Notes under the pieces: generated by a model
What the model was told of the DNA's origin: nothing
The model's database searches: none
Seen by the model: the letters and a program-made list of their open reading frames with translations, nothing else
Shown here: positions 44,528 to 53,717 of the stretch, one piece after another
Layout of the letters: every line of letters begins with the position of its first letter
How positions within the stretch are numbered: the stretch's first letter is position 1
Assembly (NCBI GenBank): GCA_022446795.1
Contig: JAKVBX010000001.1
Location: 15,160 to 77,966, forward strand
DNA length: 62,807 bases
Source of the DNA: Phycisphaerales bacterium
GTDB taxonomy: Bacteria > Planctomycetota > Phycisphaerae > Phycisphaerales > SM1A02
Direction: 5' to 3'
Made by a program: the position numbers and the translations under genes

Positions 44528-46927
44528 ATGCCTCCACTCCGAACACTCCTCCCCTCCTCCCTCGCCCTTCTGCTGGGCGTCACGGCCTTGCCGGCCGCGG
44601 GCCAGCATGTCCCACCACCGGGTGACGTGACCCCCCACACGGTCTGGATCACGCCACAGCGGCGGCCGATCCCGATGCCCGATGTCGCCGGTCAGATCGA
44701 ACTGACCAAGGTCGATGTCGATGTCACCGTGACCGGACGAGCGGCGACAACGACCATGGAACTGGCCGTCACCAATACCGGCCGCCAGCCCGCCGAGGGC
44801 GTGCTGCTGGTTCCGGTTCCGGATGGCGCCGTGGTCGGCGCCTTTTCCTTTGACGGCGAAGGCATCGAGCCCACCGCGAAGATCCTCCCCGCCGGCGAGG
44901 CCCGCTTCATCTATGACGAAATCGTGCGGCGTGCCAAGGACCCGGCCCTGCTCGAGTTCGCCGGATGGAACCTGCTTCGCTCCAGTGTCTTCCCCGTGCC
45001 CGCCGGTGCCACCCAGCACGTGCGGATCTCGTGGGACCAGGTCCTGCCTGCAGATGACAATCGCATCGACCTGGCCCTTCCTCGGTCCGAAGCCGTCGAC
45101 GACGTTCCCTGGACCGTCACGGTGAACATCGCGAATGCGGACGACACCGGTGCCATCTACTCGCCCAGTCATGACATCGTGATTGATCGCAAGACCGATG
45201 GTGATGTCACGGTCTCCTCCACCGTCACCGGCACGTCCCCCTTCCTGTTGTCCTGGCTCGAAAATGCCCGGAAGGGCGGCGGAACCGTCTTCACGTTTCC
45301 CGATCCCACCATCGGTGGCGGGTACTTCCTCCTGCTGATGGACATGCCCGAGATCCCGGCCGATCGCCCCCGTGACCCACGCGAGGTGACGATCGTCCTG
45401 GACCGGTCCGGATCCATGGCGGGAGAAAAGATGCGACAGGCGCGAGCCGCCGCGATGCAGATCATCGCCGCCCTCGGACCGGACGAAGCATTCAACATCA
45501 TCGACTACTCGACCACCGTCGAGGCGTTCTCCCCGCAACCCGTTGCCGCAACCGAGGACGCCCGCCGCGAGGCCGAAGCGTATCTCGCGGCGTTGCGTCC
45601 CAACGGCGGCACGAATATCCACGACGCGTTGCTGGAGGCCATCCGGCAGCCGGCCAGCGAACACCGGCGATCCATCGTCCTGTTCCTGACCGATGGCATT
45701 CCCACGGTCGGCCGCACCGGCGAACGAACCATCCGCGAGATGGTCGAGACCGGAAACCGCGAGGGCCGCCGGATCTTCACCTTCGGTGTCGGCAGCGATG
45801 TCAACGCCCCGTTGCTCGACCGCGTCGCCACCCTGACCCGCGGCAGCAGTGCCTACGTCCTGCCCAACGAGTCCGTCGAGGTCAAGGTTGCCAGCGTGTT
45901 CGAACGGCTCGCGGGCCCCGTCTTCAGCGATGCCACGATCACCGTGGCCAACGGCCGGGGCGAAGTCTCCACGCAGTTGGTTCATGACCTCATGCCGACG
46001 GTCATTCCTGATGTCTTCGATGGTGAAGACCTGATCCTCCTGGGCAAGTACCGCGGCGAAGATCCGATCCAGTTCATCGTCGATGGGAACCTGCTGGGCG
46101 ACCAGTACCAGTTCGACTTCCAGGCCAACCTCGATGACCTGGCCACCACGCGGCACGCCTTCGTGCCGCGACTGTGGGCCGGCCAGCGGATCGCCTACCT
46201 GATCGATGAAGTCCGCCAGCAGGGCGCCAGTGATCGTCCCGGACCCAGCCCCTCGATCGAAGATCTGCTTGGTGACCCCCAGGTGGCCGAACTGATCGAG
46301 GAGATCGTCCGACTGTCCCTCGAGCATGGCATCCTCACGGAATACACCGCCTTCCTGGCCACGGATGGCACCATGCCGATGACGCCCGATGACGGTCCGA
46401 TCATCCGCCTGGGCCAGACGGACACGTTGTATTCGCTTCAGCCCCAGGGAGATGGTTTCGCCTTCGCCAGCAGAGGCGTTCACCTGTACGGGATGATCTG
46501 CGCCGAGGAACTCAAGGACAAGGCGATCGGCACCCGCTCGGGCGCCGGCGCCGTGACCCAGTCCCTGTCGCTGGACCAGCAACAGAGCAGCGTCAATCTC
46601 TCCGGGTTGAATACCTGGTATGCCGATCGCGAGGGCGACACCGAGTCGGGCTATCTCAAGGTTGATGTCCGCAACAACGTGAAGCAATGCCACGACAAGA
46701 CATTCCTCATGATGTCCAACGCCTGGATCGAGTCGGACCTGGTGAACCGGGGCGAAGACACCCTGGTGCCCGACCAGATCGTCACCTTCGGATCCGACGA
46801 GTGGAACACCGTCGTGGATGAACTGATCGAATCCGGTCGCAGTGCCGTCCTGGCCCTCGACGGCCCCGTCCTTCTTGAACTGAACAATCGCCTCGTCCTG
46901 GTCTGCGGACCCGACGACGGCTGCTGA
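44528..46927 (+). CDS. Secreted VIT plus von Willebrand A domain protein
   Basis: 799 residues from ATG 44528, where a signal peptide begins; the frame stays open upstream but overlaps ftsH in another phase. Order: signal peptide (to about 25), VIT domain (about 45-175; ELAVTNTGRQPAEGVLLVPVPDGA), vWA domain (about 290-470) with the metal-ion site DRSGSMAGEK and LTDGIPTVGRTGER, then about 300 residues of unassigned sequence ending in Cys. VIT-vWA pairs mediate metal-dependent protein adhesion or complex assembly; in bacteria they also occur with sortase or envelope systems. Substrate or partner is unknown. The next gene is also a vWA protein, 31 bp away. Confidence 0.85.
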   Translation: MPPLRTLLPSSLALLLGVTALPAAGQHVPPPGDVTPHTVWITPQRRPIPMPDVAGQIELTKVDVDVTVTGRAATTTMELAVTNTGRQPAEGVLLVPVPDGAVVGAFSFDGEGIEPTAKILPAGEARFIYDEIVRRAKDPALLEFAGWNLLRSSVFPVPAGATQHVRISWDQVLPADDNRIDLALPRSEAVDDVPWTVTVNIANADDTGAIYSPSHDIVIDRKTDGDVTVSSTVTGTSPFLLSWLENARKGGGTVFTFPDPTIGGGYFLLLMDMPEIPADRPRDPREVTIVLDRSGSMAGEKMRQARAAAMQIIAALGPDEAFNIIDYSTTVEAFSPQPVAATEDARREAEAYLAALRPNGGTNIHDALLEAIRQPASEHRRSIVLFLTDGIPTVGRTGERTIREMVETGNREGRRIFTFGVGSDVNAPLLDRVATLTRGSSAYVLPNESVEVKVASVFERLAGPVFSDATITVANGRGEVSTQLVHDLMPTVIPDVFDGEDLILLGKYRGEDPIQFIVDGNLLGDQYQFDFQANLDDLATTRHAFVPRLWAGQRIAYLIDEVRQQGASDRPGPSPSIEDLLGDPQVAELIEEIVRLSLEHGILTEYTAFLATDGTMPMTPDDGPIIRLGQTDTLYSLQPQGDGFAFASRGVHLYGMICAEELKDKAIGTRSGAGAVTQSLSLDQQQSSVNLSGLNTWYADREGDTESGYLKVDVRNNVKQCHDKTFLMMSNAWIESDLVNRGEDTLVPDQIVTFGSDEWNTVVDELIESGRSAVLALDGPVLLELNNRLVLVCGPDDGC

Positions 46928-46958
46928 ACCTCCTCTCTCTGACCAAGGAACCAGACCC

Positions 46959-48197
46959 ATGAACTTCTTCCTGCTCCCAACCATCTCGCTCTCGATCATC
47001 CTGGCCTGTGGCGAAGGCGAAACCACCATCCCGGACGCCACGCCGACCGGGAACGCCACCGCGACCACGCCGCCAGCCACCCCAAGCCGTCCCGTCGTGG
47101 ACCTGGCCATCTGCCTCGATACCAGTGGCAGCATGGACGGTCTCATCGATGCGGCGCGTCGCAACATCTGGACGGTCGTCAATGACCTCGCCCTCGCCGA
47201 ACCGGCCCCCGAGATCCGAATCGCCTTCCTGACCTTCGGCAATGACGGGCACGATGAAGCCGACGGCTGGGTGAAGGTGCACTCCTCCCTGACCGGTGAC
47301 CTGGATCTCATCTCCCAGGAGTTGTTCGCCCAGGTCACCAACGGCGGCACCGAACTGGTCGCTCGCGTCGTGGACCGGGCCGCCAACGCATTGGAGTGGA
47401 GCGCCGATCCCGATTCGCTCAAGATCATCATCGTCGCCGGCAATGAAGCCGCCGACCAGGACACCGAGATCAGTTTCCGCGATGCGTGCCGACGCGCCAT
47501 CGCCAAGGGCATCATGGTCAACTCGATCTACTGCGGCGCCGAATCCGATGCCGAGGCCTCGGCCTGGCGGGAAGTCTCGATGCTGGCCGACGGCTCCTTC
47601 GCCACGATCGACCAGGACAGCACGATGGTCGAGATCCCCACGCCATTCGATGACGACCTCATGGCGCTGAACGGCTCGTTCAACGAGACCTACCTCTACT
47701 TCGGCGCCGGTGGCCAGTCCCGATGGATGCGGCAGACCGTCGAAGACGAGAACACCATCCGGCTCGGTGCCGGGGCAGCAGCGGGTCGAATGGCCTGCAA
47801 GACCACCAGTGCCTACGGCAATGCCGAATGGGACCTCTGCGATGCCGTCCAGGAGGGGGCCGTCGACCTGGAGCAGCTGGATGCGGAGGAACTCCCCGAG
47901 GAAATGCAGGACATGACCACGGAGCAGCGACGGGCCTACATCGCGGGAAAGCAGGCACAACGCGATGAACTGACCGAGAAGATCCAGGACCTGACGAAGA
48001 ACCGCGAGGCCTTCATCGCCAAGGAAAAGGCCCGCCTGGCGGTGGACGAATCCCGTTCACTGGGCACGGTCCTCCGGGCCGCCATCCGCAAGCAGGCCCT
48101 TGCCAAGGGCGTCGTGATCCCCGCACCCGTTGCCCCGCCGGTTGCCGAAACCCCAGCCGATGACGCCGCCCCGAAGGCTGCCGAGGCTGGATCCTGA
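46959..48197 (+). CDS. vWA-domain lipoprotein
   Basis: 412 residues. A lipobox-like ILACGE follows the signal segment. The vWA domain (about 45-235) has DTSGSMDG at the metal-ion site and a long insertion; after it comes a long helical, charged region (about 305-375, MTTEQRRAYIAGKQAQRDELTEKIQDL) and an Ala/Pro-rich tail. Similar vWA proteins are common in planctomycetes with unknown roles. In the same operon as the VIT-vWA protein and 94 bp before the response regulator. Confidence 0.82.
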   Translation: MNFFLLPTISLSIILACGEGETTIPDATPTGNATATTPPATPSRPVVDLAICLDTSGSMDGLIDAARRNIWTVVNDLALAEPAPEIRIAFLTFGNDGHDEADGWVKVHSSLTGDLDLISQELFAQVTNGGTELVARVVDRAANALEWSADPDSLKIIIVAGNEAADQDTEISFRDACRRAIAKGIMVNSIYCGAESDAEASAWREVSMLADGSFATIDQDSTMVEIPTPFDDDLMALNGSFNETYLYFGAGGQSRWMRQTVEDENTIRLGAGAAAGRMACKTTSAYGNAEWDLCDAVQEGAVDLEQLDAEELPEEMQDMTTEQRRAYIAGKQAQRDELTEKIQDLTKNREAFIAKEKARLAVDESRSLGTVLRAAIRKQALAKGVVIPAPVAPPVAETPADDAAPKAAEAGS

Positions 48198-48291
48198 TCT
48201 CCAGGGCCCCTCTTTCCTCCCCGCGGCTCCCCGCATCGTTCCCGGTGCGGGAGTCGCGTTCCCTAAGATTGCCAGCAAGGAAACCCGCAGC

Positions 48292-48984
48292 ATGCTTCCA
48301 ACGGTCATTCTCGTCGTCGAAGACGATGCCTCGATTCGCCGCGGCATGATCGATGCCTTGCAGGTGTCGGGGTACGAACCGCGGGAAGCCACCAATGGCC
48401 AGGAGGCCATCACGGCCATCGATGCCGGCGACATCAACCTCGTGCTGCTGGACGTGATGATGCCCGAGGTCGATGGTTTCGGTGTCCTGGAACATCTTCG
48501 CAATCGATGGCCGGACCTTCCCGTGATCATGGTCACCGCCCGTGGTGGCGAACAGGACCGGGTCCGCGGTCTCTCCGGCGGCGCTGATGACTACATCGTC
48601 AAGCCCTTCGGCATCCGGGAACTGCTGGCAAGGGTCGAGGCCGTCATGCGTCGAACCGCCACCACGCCAACCGGCGCCCGCACGCTCGTTCGAGGTGCCG
48701 TGACCGTCGACCTGGCGAACCGGTGTGTTGCCGGTGACGAGCCGGTCCCCTTGACCGATCGCGAGATCTCGATCCTGGAACTGCTGGCTCGACATCCCGA
48801 TCGCGCCGTCTCCCGTGACGAACTGCTGCAACGCCTGTGGGGCACCGCACCCCAGGGCATCGAAACCCGGACCGTCGACATTCACGTTTCACGCCTCCGC
48901 GGCAAGCTCGGTGACGGCTTCATCGAGACCGTGCGAGGCTGCGGGTATCGCCTCGATCCCGCTGTTGAACGGGCCGAGTCATGA
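48292..48984 (+). CDS. OmpR/PhoB-family response regulator
   Basis: 230 residues from ATG 48292 with AAGGAAA 10 nt upstream. Receiver domain with the acidic pair EDD (10-12), phosphorylation site D54 in LLDVMMPEVDG and KPFG; C-terminal winged-helix DNA-binding domain (about 135-225; ETRTVDIHVSRLRGKLGDGFIETVRGCGYRL). It controls transcription on phosphorylation by the kinase encoded next, which overlaps its stop by 4 nt. Targets unknown; the adjacent vWA genes are candidates. Confidence 0.94.
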   Translation: MLPTVILVVEDDASIRRGMIDALQVSGYEPREATNGQEAITAIDAGDINLVLLDVMMPEVDGFGVLEHLRNRWPDLPVIMVTARGGEQDRVRGLSGGADDYIVKPFGIRELLARVEAVMRRTATTPTGARTLVRGAVTVDLANRCVAGDEPVPLTDREISILELLARHPDRAVSRDELLQRLWGTAPQGIETRTVDIHVSRLRGKLGDGFIETVRGCGYRLDPAVERAES

Positions 48985-50885
48985 AGTCCTATCGAACATG
49001 GTGGACCAGCTACGCGTCCTGCAGCCTGCTGTTGATCGTGGCCACCACGTGGATCACGTTCTCCGTGCTTGCCATGGAGCAGCGTCAACTCCAGTTCGCT
49101 GCCGCCTCGAAGTTGCAGGATGACATCCGGCTCGCGCTGTGGCGGATGGACTCCGCGACCGACTCGATGCTCGCCATGGAATCGACTCGTCCCTTCTTCC
49201 ACTACCGGTCCTACTACCCGCACCAGCGGGCCTATACGAAGCTGCTGGAGGCCTTCGGACCCGACGACCTCCTGGTGCCCTCTCCCCTGCTTGAGTACGA
49301 CTCCCCCGTCGTCCTCCTTCACTTCCAGAAGGAAGTCGACGGCGCCTGGACCTCTCCCGAGGTCCCACGCGGCAACCTGCGTGACCTGGCCGAGTCCACC
49401 GGTATCGATGCGGACCGAATCGACTCCCGGGACGAACTGCTCACGCTGATCACACGGAGCTTCGAAGGGTTCCCGATCGCCCACACGGGCGACGACGGAT
49501 CACCCGAGGGCAGCACCGTGGAAATGTGCCTGGCGGAAGATGAGGTCATCGGTGCCTCCCCGGCCGCTTCGGCCCAGTCGGACTACGGATTCGATCCAAG
49601 CCAGCAGGAACTCGACACGTACTTTGGAATGAGCGGCGGCGGGTCGCGAAGCACGACCGAGGACGCCGAGAACCTGGGAAAGGTCTACCAGCGGTCCGTC
49701 CAGGAACTGGAAGCCCGGGAAGGGTGGCTGGCTCAGAACGTCATCGCTGGACAGGCCGCCCAGGCCGACCTGGGCATGAGCATCGCCCCCGACGTGGGCG
49801 TGGTCGAAGTCACCTCGTTCGTACCCAGTTGGGTCGATACCGGGCGACCGAGCCTGGTCTTCAACCGGAATGTGACCGTGGCGGATACCCAACTGCAGCA
49901 GGGCTTCCTGGTCGACTTCCCCGCGCTTTCCGAGCAGTTGCTTCAACAGGTCAACGACCTGTTCCCGCAGGCTCAACTGCAACCCGTCGTTCCGGGCGTG
50001 GACCTGCCCGTCGGCGCCGAAACGCGTCGATTGGCCACCCTTCCGGTCCTGCTGGACGTCCGCGAGACGCCCGAGGTCCTCCGAGCCGGCATGACCCCGA
50101 TTCGAGTGGCGCTGCTGGTGGCCTGGTTCGCGGTGATCGCGGTGATCGTCGCCGTCGGGCTGACACTCCGTTCGATCATCGCCTACTCACAACGACGAGC
50201 CCGCTTCGCCTCTGCCGTGACCCACGAACTGCGTACCCCACTGACGACCTTCCAGATGTACTCGGAACTCCTGGACGAGAACCTCGTACCGGACGAGGAC
50301 ACTCGACGCGAGTACCACAGCACGCTTCGCAAGGAGTCCGGTCGACTGGCCCGGCTGGTCGAGAACGTCCTGGCCTACTCACGGCTGGAGGATGGCAGAC
50401 ACGACACGCGTCGCGAGACCCTGGGCGTCGCGGACCTGGTGAATCGGGTCCTGCCATCGATCGCCGCCCGGGTGGACGCCGGCTCGATGTCCTTTGATCC
50501 ACCCGAGGTCGACGCCGTGAGCGGTTCCCTGGACACGGCTCCAGACATCGTCGAGCAGATCCTCGTCAACCTGGTCGACAACGCCTGCAAGTACGGGGCT
50601 GATCCCATCAGCTTCCGCATCTCCGGACGGGGCCAGGATCTTCATCTCGACATCGTGGACCAGGGCAGCGGCATCCCCGCCGCCATCGCCGATCGGATCT
50701 TCGAGCCCTTCGATCGCGGCAACCGGCAGGGTGGAGACCCCACCGCGGGCGTCGGCCTGGGCCTGGCACTCTGCCGGGAATTGGCACGCGACATCGGAGG
50801 CGACCTCACCATCGGCGAGGGGCCCGGGACGGTCTTCCGGCTGCGGCTACCGCTGCAACGGGATGCCGGCGATCAGCAGGGCTGA
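48981..50885 (+). CDS. Sensor histidine kinase with a large extracytoplasmic domain
   Basis: 634 residues. First membrane helix at about 10-30 (CSLLLIVATTWITFSVLAM), a sensor region of roughly 340 residues outside the membrane, second helix at about 375-400 (LLVAWFAVIAVIVAVGLTL), HisKA with THELRTPLTT (His near residue 415) and HATPase_c with NLVDNACKYGAD (N box), DQGSGIP (G1) and GVGLGLAL (G2). All kinase motifs are intact. The sensor domain is not a known fold to me. Its end overlaps the convergent cupredoxin gene by 13 bp. Confidence 0.93.
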   Translation: MKSYRTWWTSYASCSLLLIVATTWITFSVLAMEQRQLQFAAASKLQDDIRLALWRMDSATDSMLAMESTRPFFHYRSYYPHQRAYTKLLEAFGPDDLLVPSPLLEYDSPVVLLHFQKEVDGAWTSPEVPRGNLRDLAESTGIDADRIDSRDELLTLITRSFEGFPIAHTGDDGSPEGSTVEMCLAEDEVIGASPAASAQSDYGFDPSQQELDTYFGMSGGGSRSTTEDAENLGKVYQRSVQELEAREGWLAQNVIAGQAAQADLGMSIAPDVGVVEVTSFVPSWVDTGRPSLVFNRNVTVADTQLQQGFLVDFPALSEQLLQQVNDLFPQAQLQPVVPGVDLPVGAETRRLATLPVLLDVRETPEVLRAGMTPIRVALLVAWFAVIAVIVAVGLTLRSIIAYSQRRARFASAVTHELRTPLTTFQMYSELLDENLVPDEDTRREYHSTLRKESGRLARLVENVLAYSRLEDGRHDTRRETLGVADLVNRVLPSIAARVDAGSMSFDPPEVDAVSGSLDTAPDIVEQILVNLVDNACKYGADPISFRISGRGQDLHLDIVDQGSGIPAAIADRIFEPFDRGNRQGGDPTAGVGLGLALCRELARDIGGDLTIGEGPGTVFRLRLPLQRDAGDQQG

Positions 50886-51682
50886 CCGTAGACGTTCAAG
50901 AGGTCCAGGAGGTCATCCACGTCGACGTCGCCGTCGCCATCGCCGTCGGATGAACACCCAGCGGAACAATCTCCACCGTACTCGCCGAGCAGGTTCAGCA
51001 GATCGTCGACATTGATCTCGCCATCACCATTGCTGTCGCCGGGGCAGTCGTCATCGCCACCATTGATGGTGATGCTCGCAATCATGCCGGAGGCGCAATG
51101 CGGCACGCAGAAGTAGTCCTGCGTCGTGCCGGCAGCGGAGTCGGGAACCTGCCAGAAGACCAGCGGGTTGAGGTTGCTCAGTGACTCGTTGAGCACACCG
51201 TCGGAAACGCAGTTGCTTCCGAAGGTCACCGTGTGCGAACCACCTCCGTGAACCCAGATGACGGTATCGCCCGGATTCACGGTCACGCTGGGAGGATCAA
51301 AGGCGAAACCGTTCGTGCTGATCTCGTGAATGACACCGTTACCCTGCAGCAGGGCACCGAACTGGTTGCCATTCACGCAGTGGCCACCCTGGTCGCAGTA
51401 GTACTCGATGACGGATGCGGCATCGGCCGGCACGGTCCACTCGAACGTACTGGTGATGATTCCGGAGTCGATCAGGCCGTCCGGGTTCCCGCAGGACTCG
51501 CCGGAGGTCACGTCATGCGTGCCGCCCACCTTGATCCAGCGGATGACGTCACCGGGCTCGACGAACACGAACTCGGGGTCGTAATACGTATTGCCCACGT
51601 CGATTTCAATCGTGTCACTCATGGCAAGGGACAAGCACCCGACGATGGTGAGGGGCGCGATGATCAGCGTGGACATGGACAT
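50873..51682 (-). CDS. Secreted double plastocyanin-like cupredoxin with dockerin-like tag
   Basis: 269 residues from ATG 51682. Signal peptide (LIIAPLTIVGCLSLAM), then two cupredoxin domains. Domain 2 has the full blue-copper set: His in GGSHTV and C-X2-H-X4-M in FCVPHCASGM. Domain 1 has His in GGTHDV but a longer loop, CDQGGHCVNGNQ, with no Met. Two Ca-loop repeats follow (SNGDGEINVDDLL; DGDGDGDVDVDDLL), ending YGQPC. Probably an extracellular electron-transfer or copper-binding protein. The start has GAGG about 11 nt upstream. Confidence 0.87.
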   Translation of the reverse strand: MSMSTLIIAPLTIVGCLSLAMSDTIEIDVGNTYYDPEFVFVEPGDVIRWIKVGGTHDVTSGESCGNPDGLIDSGIITSTFEWTVPADAASVIEYYCDQGGHCVNGNQFGALLQGNGVIHEISTNGFAFDPPSVTVNPGDTVIWVHGGGSHTVTFGSNCVSDGVLNESLSNLNPLVFWQVPDSAAGTTQDYFCVPHCASGMIASITINGGDDDCPGDSNGDGEINVDDLLNLLGEYGGDCSAGCSSDGDGDGDVDVDDLLDLLNVYGQPC

Positions 51683-51839
51683 GGTCTTGGTACCTCGTGT
51701 TTGACCGGTATGCACTCCGCGGGAACCGCCACCACTGGGATGGTGCAGGCCCGCCTCAGACCCATCAATCTAGCTCGATTGCCCGCCACGCAGCACCCAA
51801 AATCAGGAATCTGGGCGAATCCACGGCCCGGAGGCCCCA

Positions 51840-53195
51840 CTAATCCCCCAGCAGCCGCTTCCGCCTCAGGATGTGGTGATAGTGCTGAGCGAAGCGGTGA
51901 GCCTCGTCCCGGATGGCCTGGCAGAGCTTCAGGCCCGGGTTCTCCCGCCCCAGCCGCACTGGCTCCGCGCGATCCTGGACCCAGATCAGTTCCTCTCGCT
52001 TGGCCAGTGAGATCACCAGTGGTGGCTGCTCGGGCATGTCGGAAAAGGCCTCCAGGGCGGCGTTGAGCTGACCCAGGCCGCCATCCACGAGAACCACATC
52101 GGGGTAGAGCTCCTGGCCCTGGCCCGCGTCCCGGTACCGGCGACGGACAACTTCACGAATCGCCCCGTAGTCGTCGTTGTCGACGGTCTTGATGCGGTAC
52201 CGGCGGTAGCCATCCTTGAAGGGCCGACCATCAATGAAACAGACCTTGGACCCCACGGTCTCGTCCCCACCCAGATGCGCGATGTCGATCGCTTCCATGC
52301 ACCGGATCGGCATCTCTTCACCCAGCGTCCGCTGCAGGGACCGCAGGCCCGCGGCCGGGTCAGTGGCGAAGACCGTGACCTCCGGCTGCCACTGCTGATC
52401 GGAGTCCTGCCCCCGTTCATCCAACCGCTCGATGGCCTGGACCTGGTCCCGCAGGCTGGCAGCCCGTTCGTAGTCCCGGGCCTGGGAGGCCGATGCCATC
52501 GCTTCCTGGAGTTCCTTCAGGACGGCCGTTCGCTGCGAGCCCAGGAACCGAATCAAGCGGTCAATGTCCTGGCGATAGGTCGTGGAATCGACCCGGTCCG
52601 CACAGGGCGCCGTGCACAATTCGATCGCATGCAGCAGGCACGGCCGGAAGTACCGGTTGGCATCCGCCCCTTCCTCGATCTCGAGATGACACGTCCGGAA
52701 GCGGAAGATCCGCTGCATGACCTGCACGGCCTCGCGGAGCGCGCCGGAAGACGAGAAGGGACCGAAGACCCGTGCCCCCTTGAAGGCCCGGTCCTGTGGT
52801 GTCCGCGTGACATAGACCCCGGGAAACTGCTCCCGCGTGGTCACGACGAGGTAGGGATAGGACTTGTCGTCCTTGAGCAGGATGTTGTAGCGAGGCCGGA
52901 TGTCCTTGATCAGCCGAGCCTCGACCAGCAGGGCCTCCCACTCACCATCCGCCTCGATCACGTCGATCTCTTCGACCCGGTCCAGCATGGGCTGCTTGCG
53001 TGGCCCCAGGTCGGCCGAGGGAACGAAGTAGGACCCGACCCGACTCTTCAGCGAGGACGCCTTCCCGACGTAGAGCACCTCACCCGAGTCGTCCTTGAAC
53101 AGGTACACACCAGGGCCATCAGGCAGTTCCCGGGCCTTGGCGGCGAGGTCCGCTCGCCGTGGGTCCTGGTCCGATACTGGCGGCTCCTGGCTCAT
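51840..53195 (-). CDS. uvrC: UvrABC excinuclease subunit C, short form without HhH domain
   Basis: 451 residues from ATG 53195 (AGGA 8 nt upstream). It contains the GIY-YIG nuclease domain (PDGPGVYLFKDDSGEVLYVGKA), a Cys cluster region, a UVR helical domain and the UvrC RNase H-like nuclease domain with LVDGGLGQLNAAL and RDEAHRFA. It ends about 12 residues after that motif, whereas typical UvrC (about 600 residues) continues into a (HhH)2 DNA-binding domain; the reading frame after the stop shows no HhH remnant. UvrC makes the 3' and 5' incisions in nucleotide excision repair. Confidence 0.92.
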   Translation of the reverse strand: MSQEPPVSDQDPRRADLAAKARELPDGPGVYLFKDDSGEVLYVGKASSLKSRVGSYFVPSADLGPRKQPMLDRVEEIDVIEADGEWEALLVEARLIKDIRPRYNILLKDDKSYPYLVVTTREQFPGVYVTRTPQDRAFKGARVFGPFSSSGALREAVQVMQRIFRFRTCHLEIEEGADANRYFRPCLLHAIELCTAPCADRVDSTTYRQDIDRLIRFLGSQRTAVLKELQEAMASASQARDYERAASLRDQVQAIERLDERGQDSDQQWQPEVTVFATDPAAGLRSLQRTLGEEMPIRCMEAIDIAHLGGDETVGSKVCFIDGRPFKDGYRRYRIKTVDNDDYGAIREVVRRRYRDAGQGQELYPDVVLVDGGLGQLNAALEAFSDMPEQPPLVISLAKREELIWVQDRAEPVRLGRENPGLKLCQAIRDEAHRFAQHYHHILRRKRLLGD

Positions 53196-53265
53196 TCCTG
53201 CCATCCTACGCCCCCAAACCGGCCTCCAGCCCCCCCGAATCCCCCTGGAATCGCCCACCTGGCGG

Positions 53266-53293
53266 TTGGCGGGGGCAGCAATGGGGCTATACT
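53266..53293 (+). promoter_or_regulatory. Candidate sigma-70 promoter of the Cys-rich lipoprotein gene
   Basis: TTGGCG and TATACT with 16-bp spacing, leaving a 5' leader of about 75 nt before the ATG at 53376. Assigned by eye. Confidence 0.45.
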
Positions 53294-53375
53294 GATGCTC
53301 TGAAACGAAACCCAAGCCTCGCTAAGGCCTTGGCCGATGGAGGCGTTACTCCCTAAGTGAAGGATGTACAGAATC

Positions 53376-53618
53376 ATGAAGACCATGCTTGCCACCATCG
53401 GAATCTGCGTTGCCATGGCAGTCGCTGGCTGCGGCCAGAAGGCTGACACCAACACCAACCTCGGCGCTTTCGACGACTCCGCACCCGCCGCGTGTGCCAC
53501 CTCGTGCGCCACTTCGTGCTCCTCCGCCGCCAAGGCGAAGGCCTCCTCCGGCTGCTGCGCCAGCAAGGCTGCTGCAAGCTGCCCCATGTCCAACAAGATG
53601 GACAGCGAAGTCAACTGA
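53376..53618 (+). CDS. Small Cys-rich lipoprotein
   Basis: 80 residues. Signal peptide with lipobox VAGC, so a membrane-anchored lipoprotein; the mature part has six more cysteines in patterned pairs (CATSCATSC, CC, C) in an Ala/Ser-rich, otherwise plain sequence. ATG 53364 is an alternative start. It is monocistronic, with its own promoter-like and terminator-like sequences. The spaced Cys would suit metal binding or disulfide scaffolding; no known family is recognised. Confidence 0.75.
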   Translation: MKTMLATIGICVAMAVAGCGQKADTNTNLGAFDDSAPAACATSCATSCSSAAKAKASSGCCASKAAASCPMSNKMDSEVN

Positions 53619-53647
53619 AGCTCTTCATCGAGCAAATGACTTATCCT

Positions 53648-53679
53648 CATCACCCTCGCGGCACGCCGCGGGGGTGATG
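53648..53679 (+). terminator. Hairpin after the Cys-rich lipoprotein gene
   Basis: CATCACCC / GGGTGATG stem enclosing a GC-rich inner stem, followed by TTCTGC. It lies between the lipoprotein stop and the pyrC start. Confidence 0.6.
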
Positions 53680-53717
53680 TTCTGCGCACTCGGCTCGATT
53701 CCCGGGGACGAAATCAA

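Noticed and set aside
44504-47521. Open frame of 1005 codons on the minus strand
   Set aside because: Antisense to the two vWA genes, which have clear signal peptides and metal-ion-site motifs; no ribosome site or homology.
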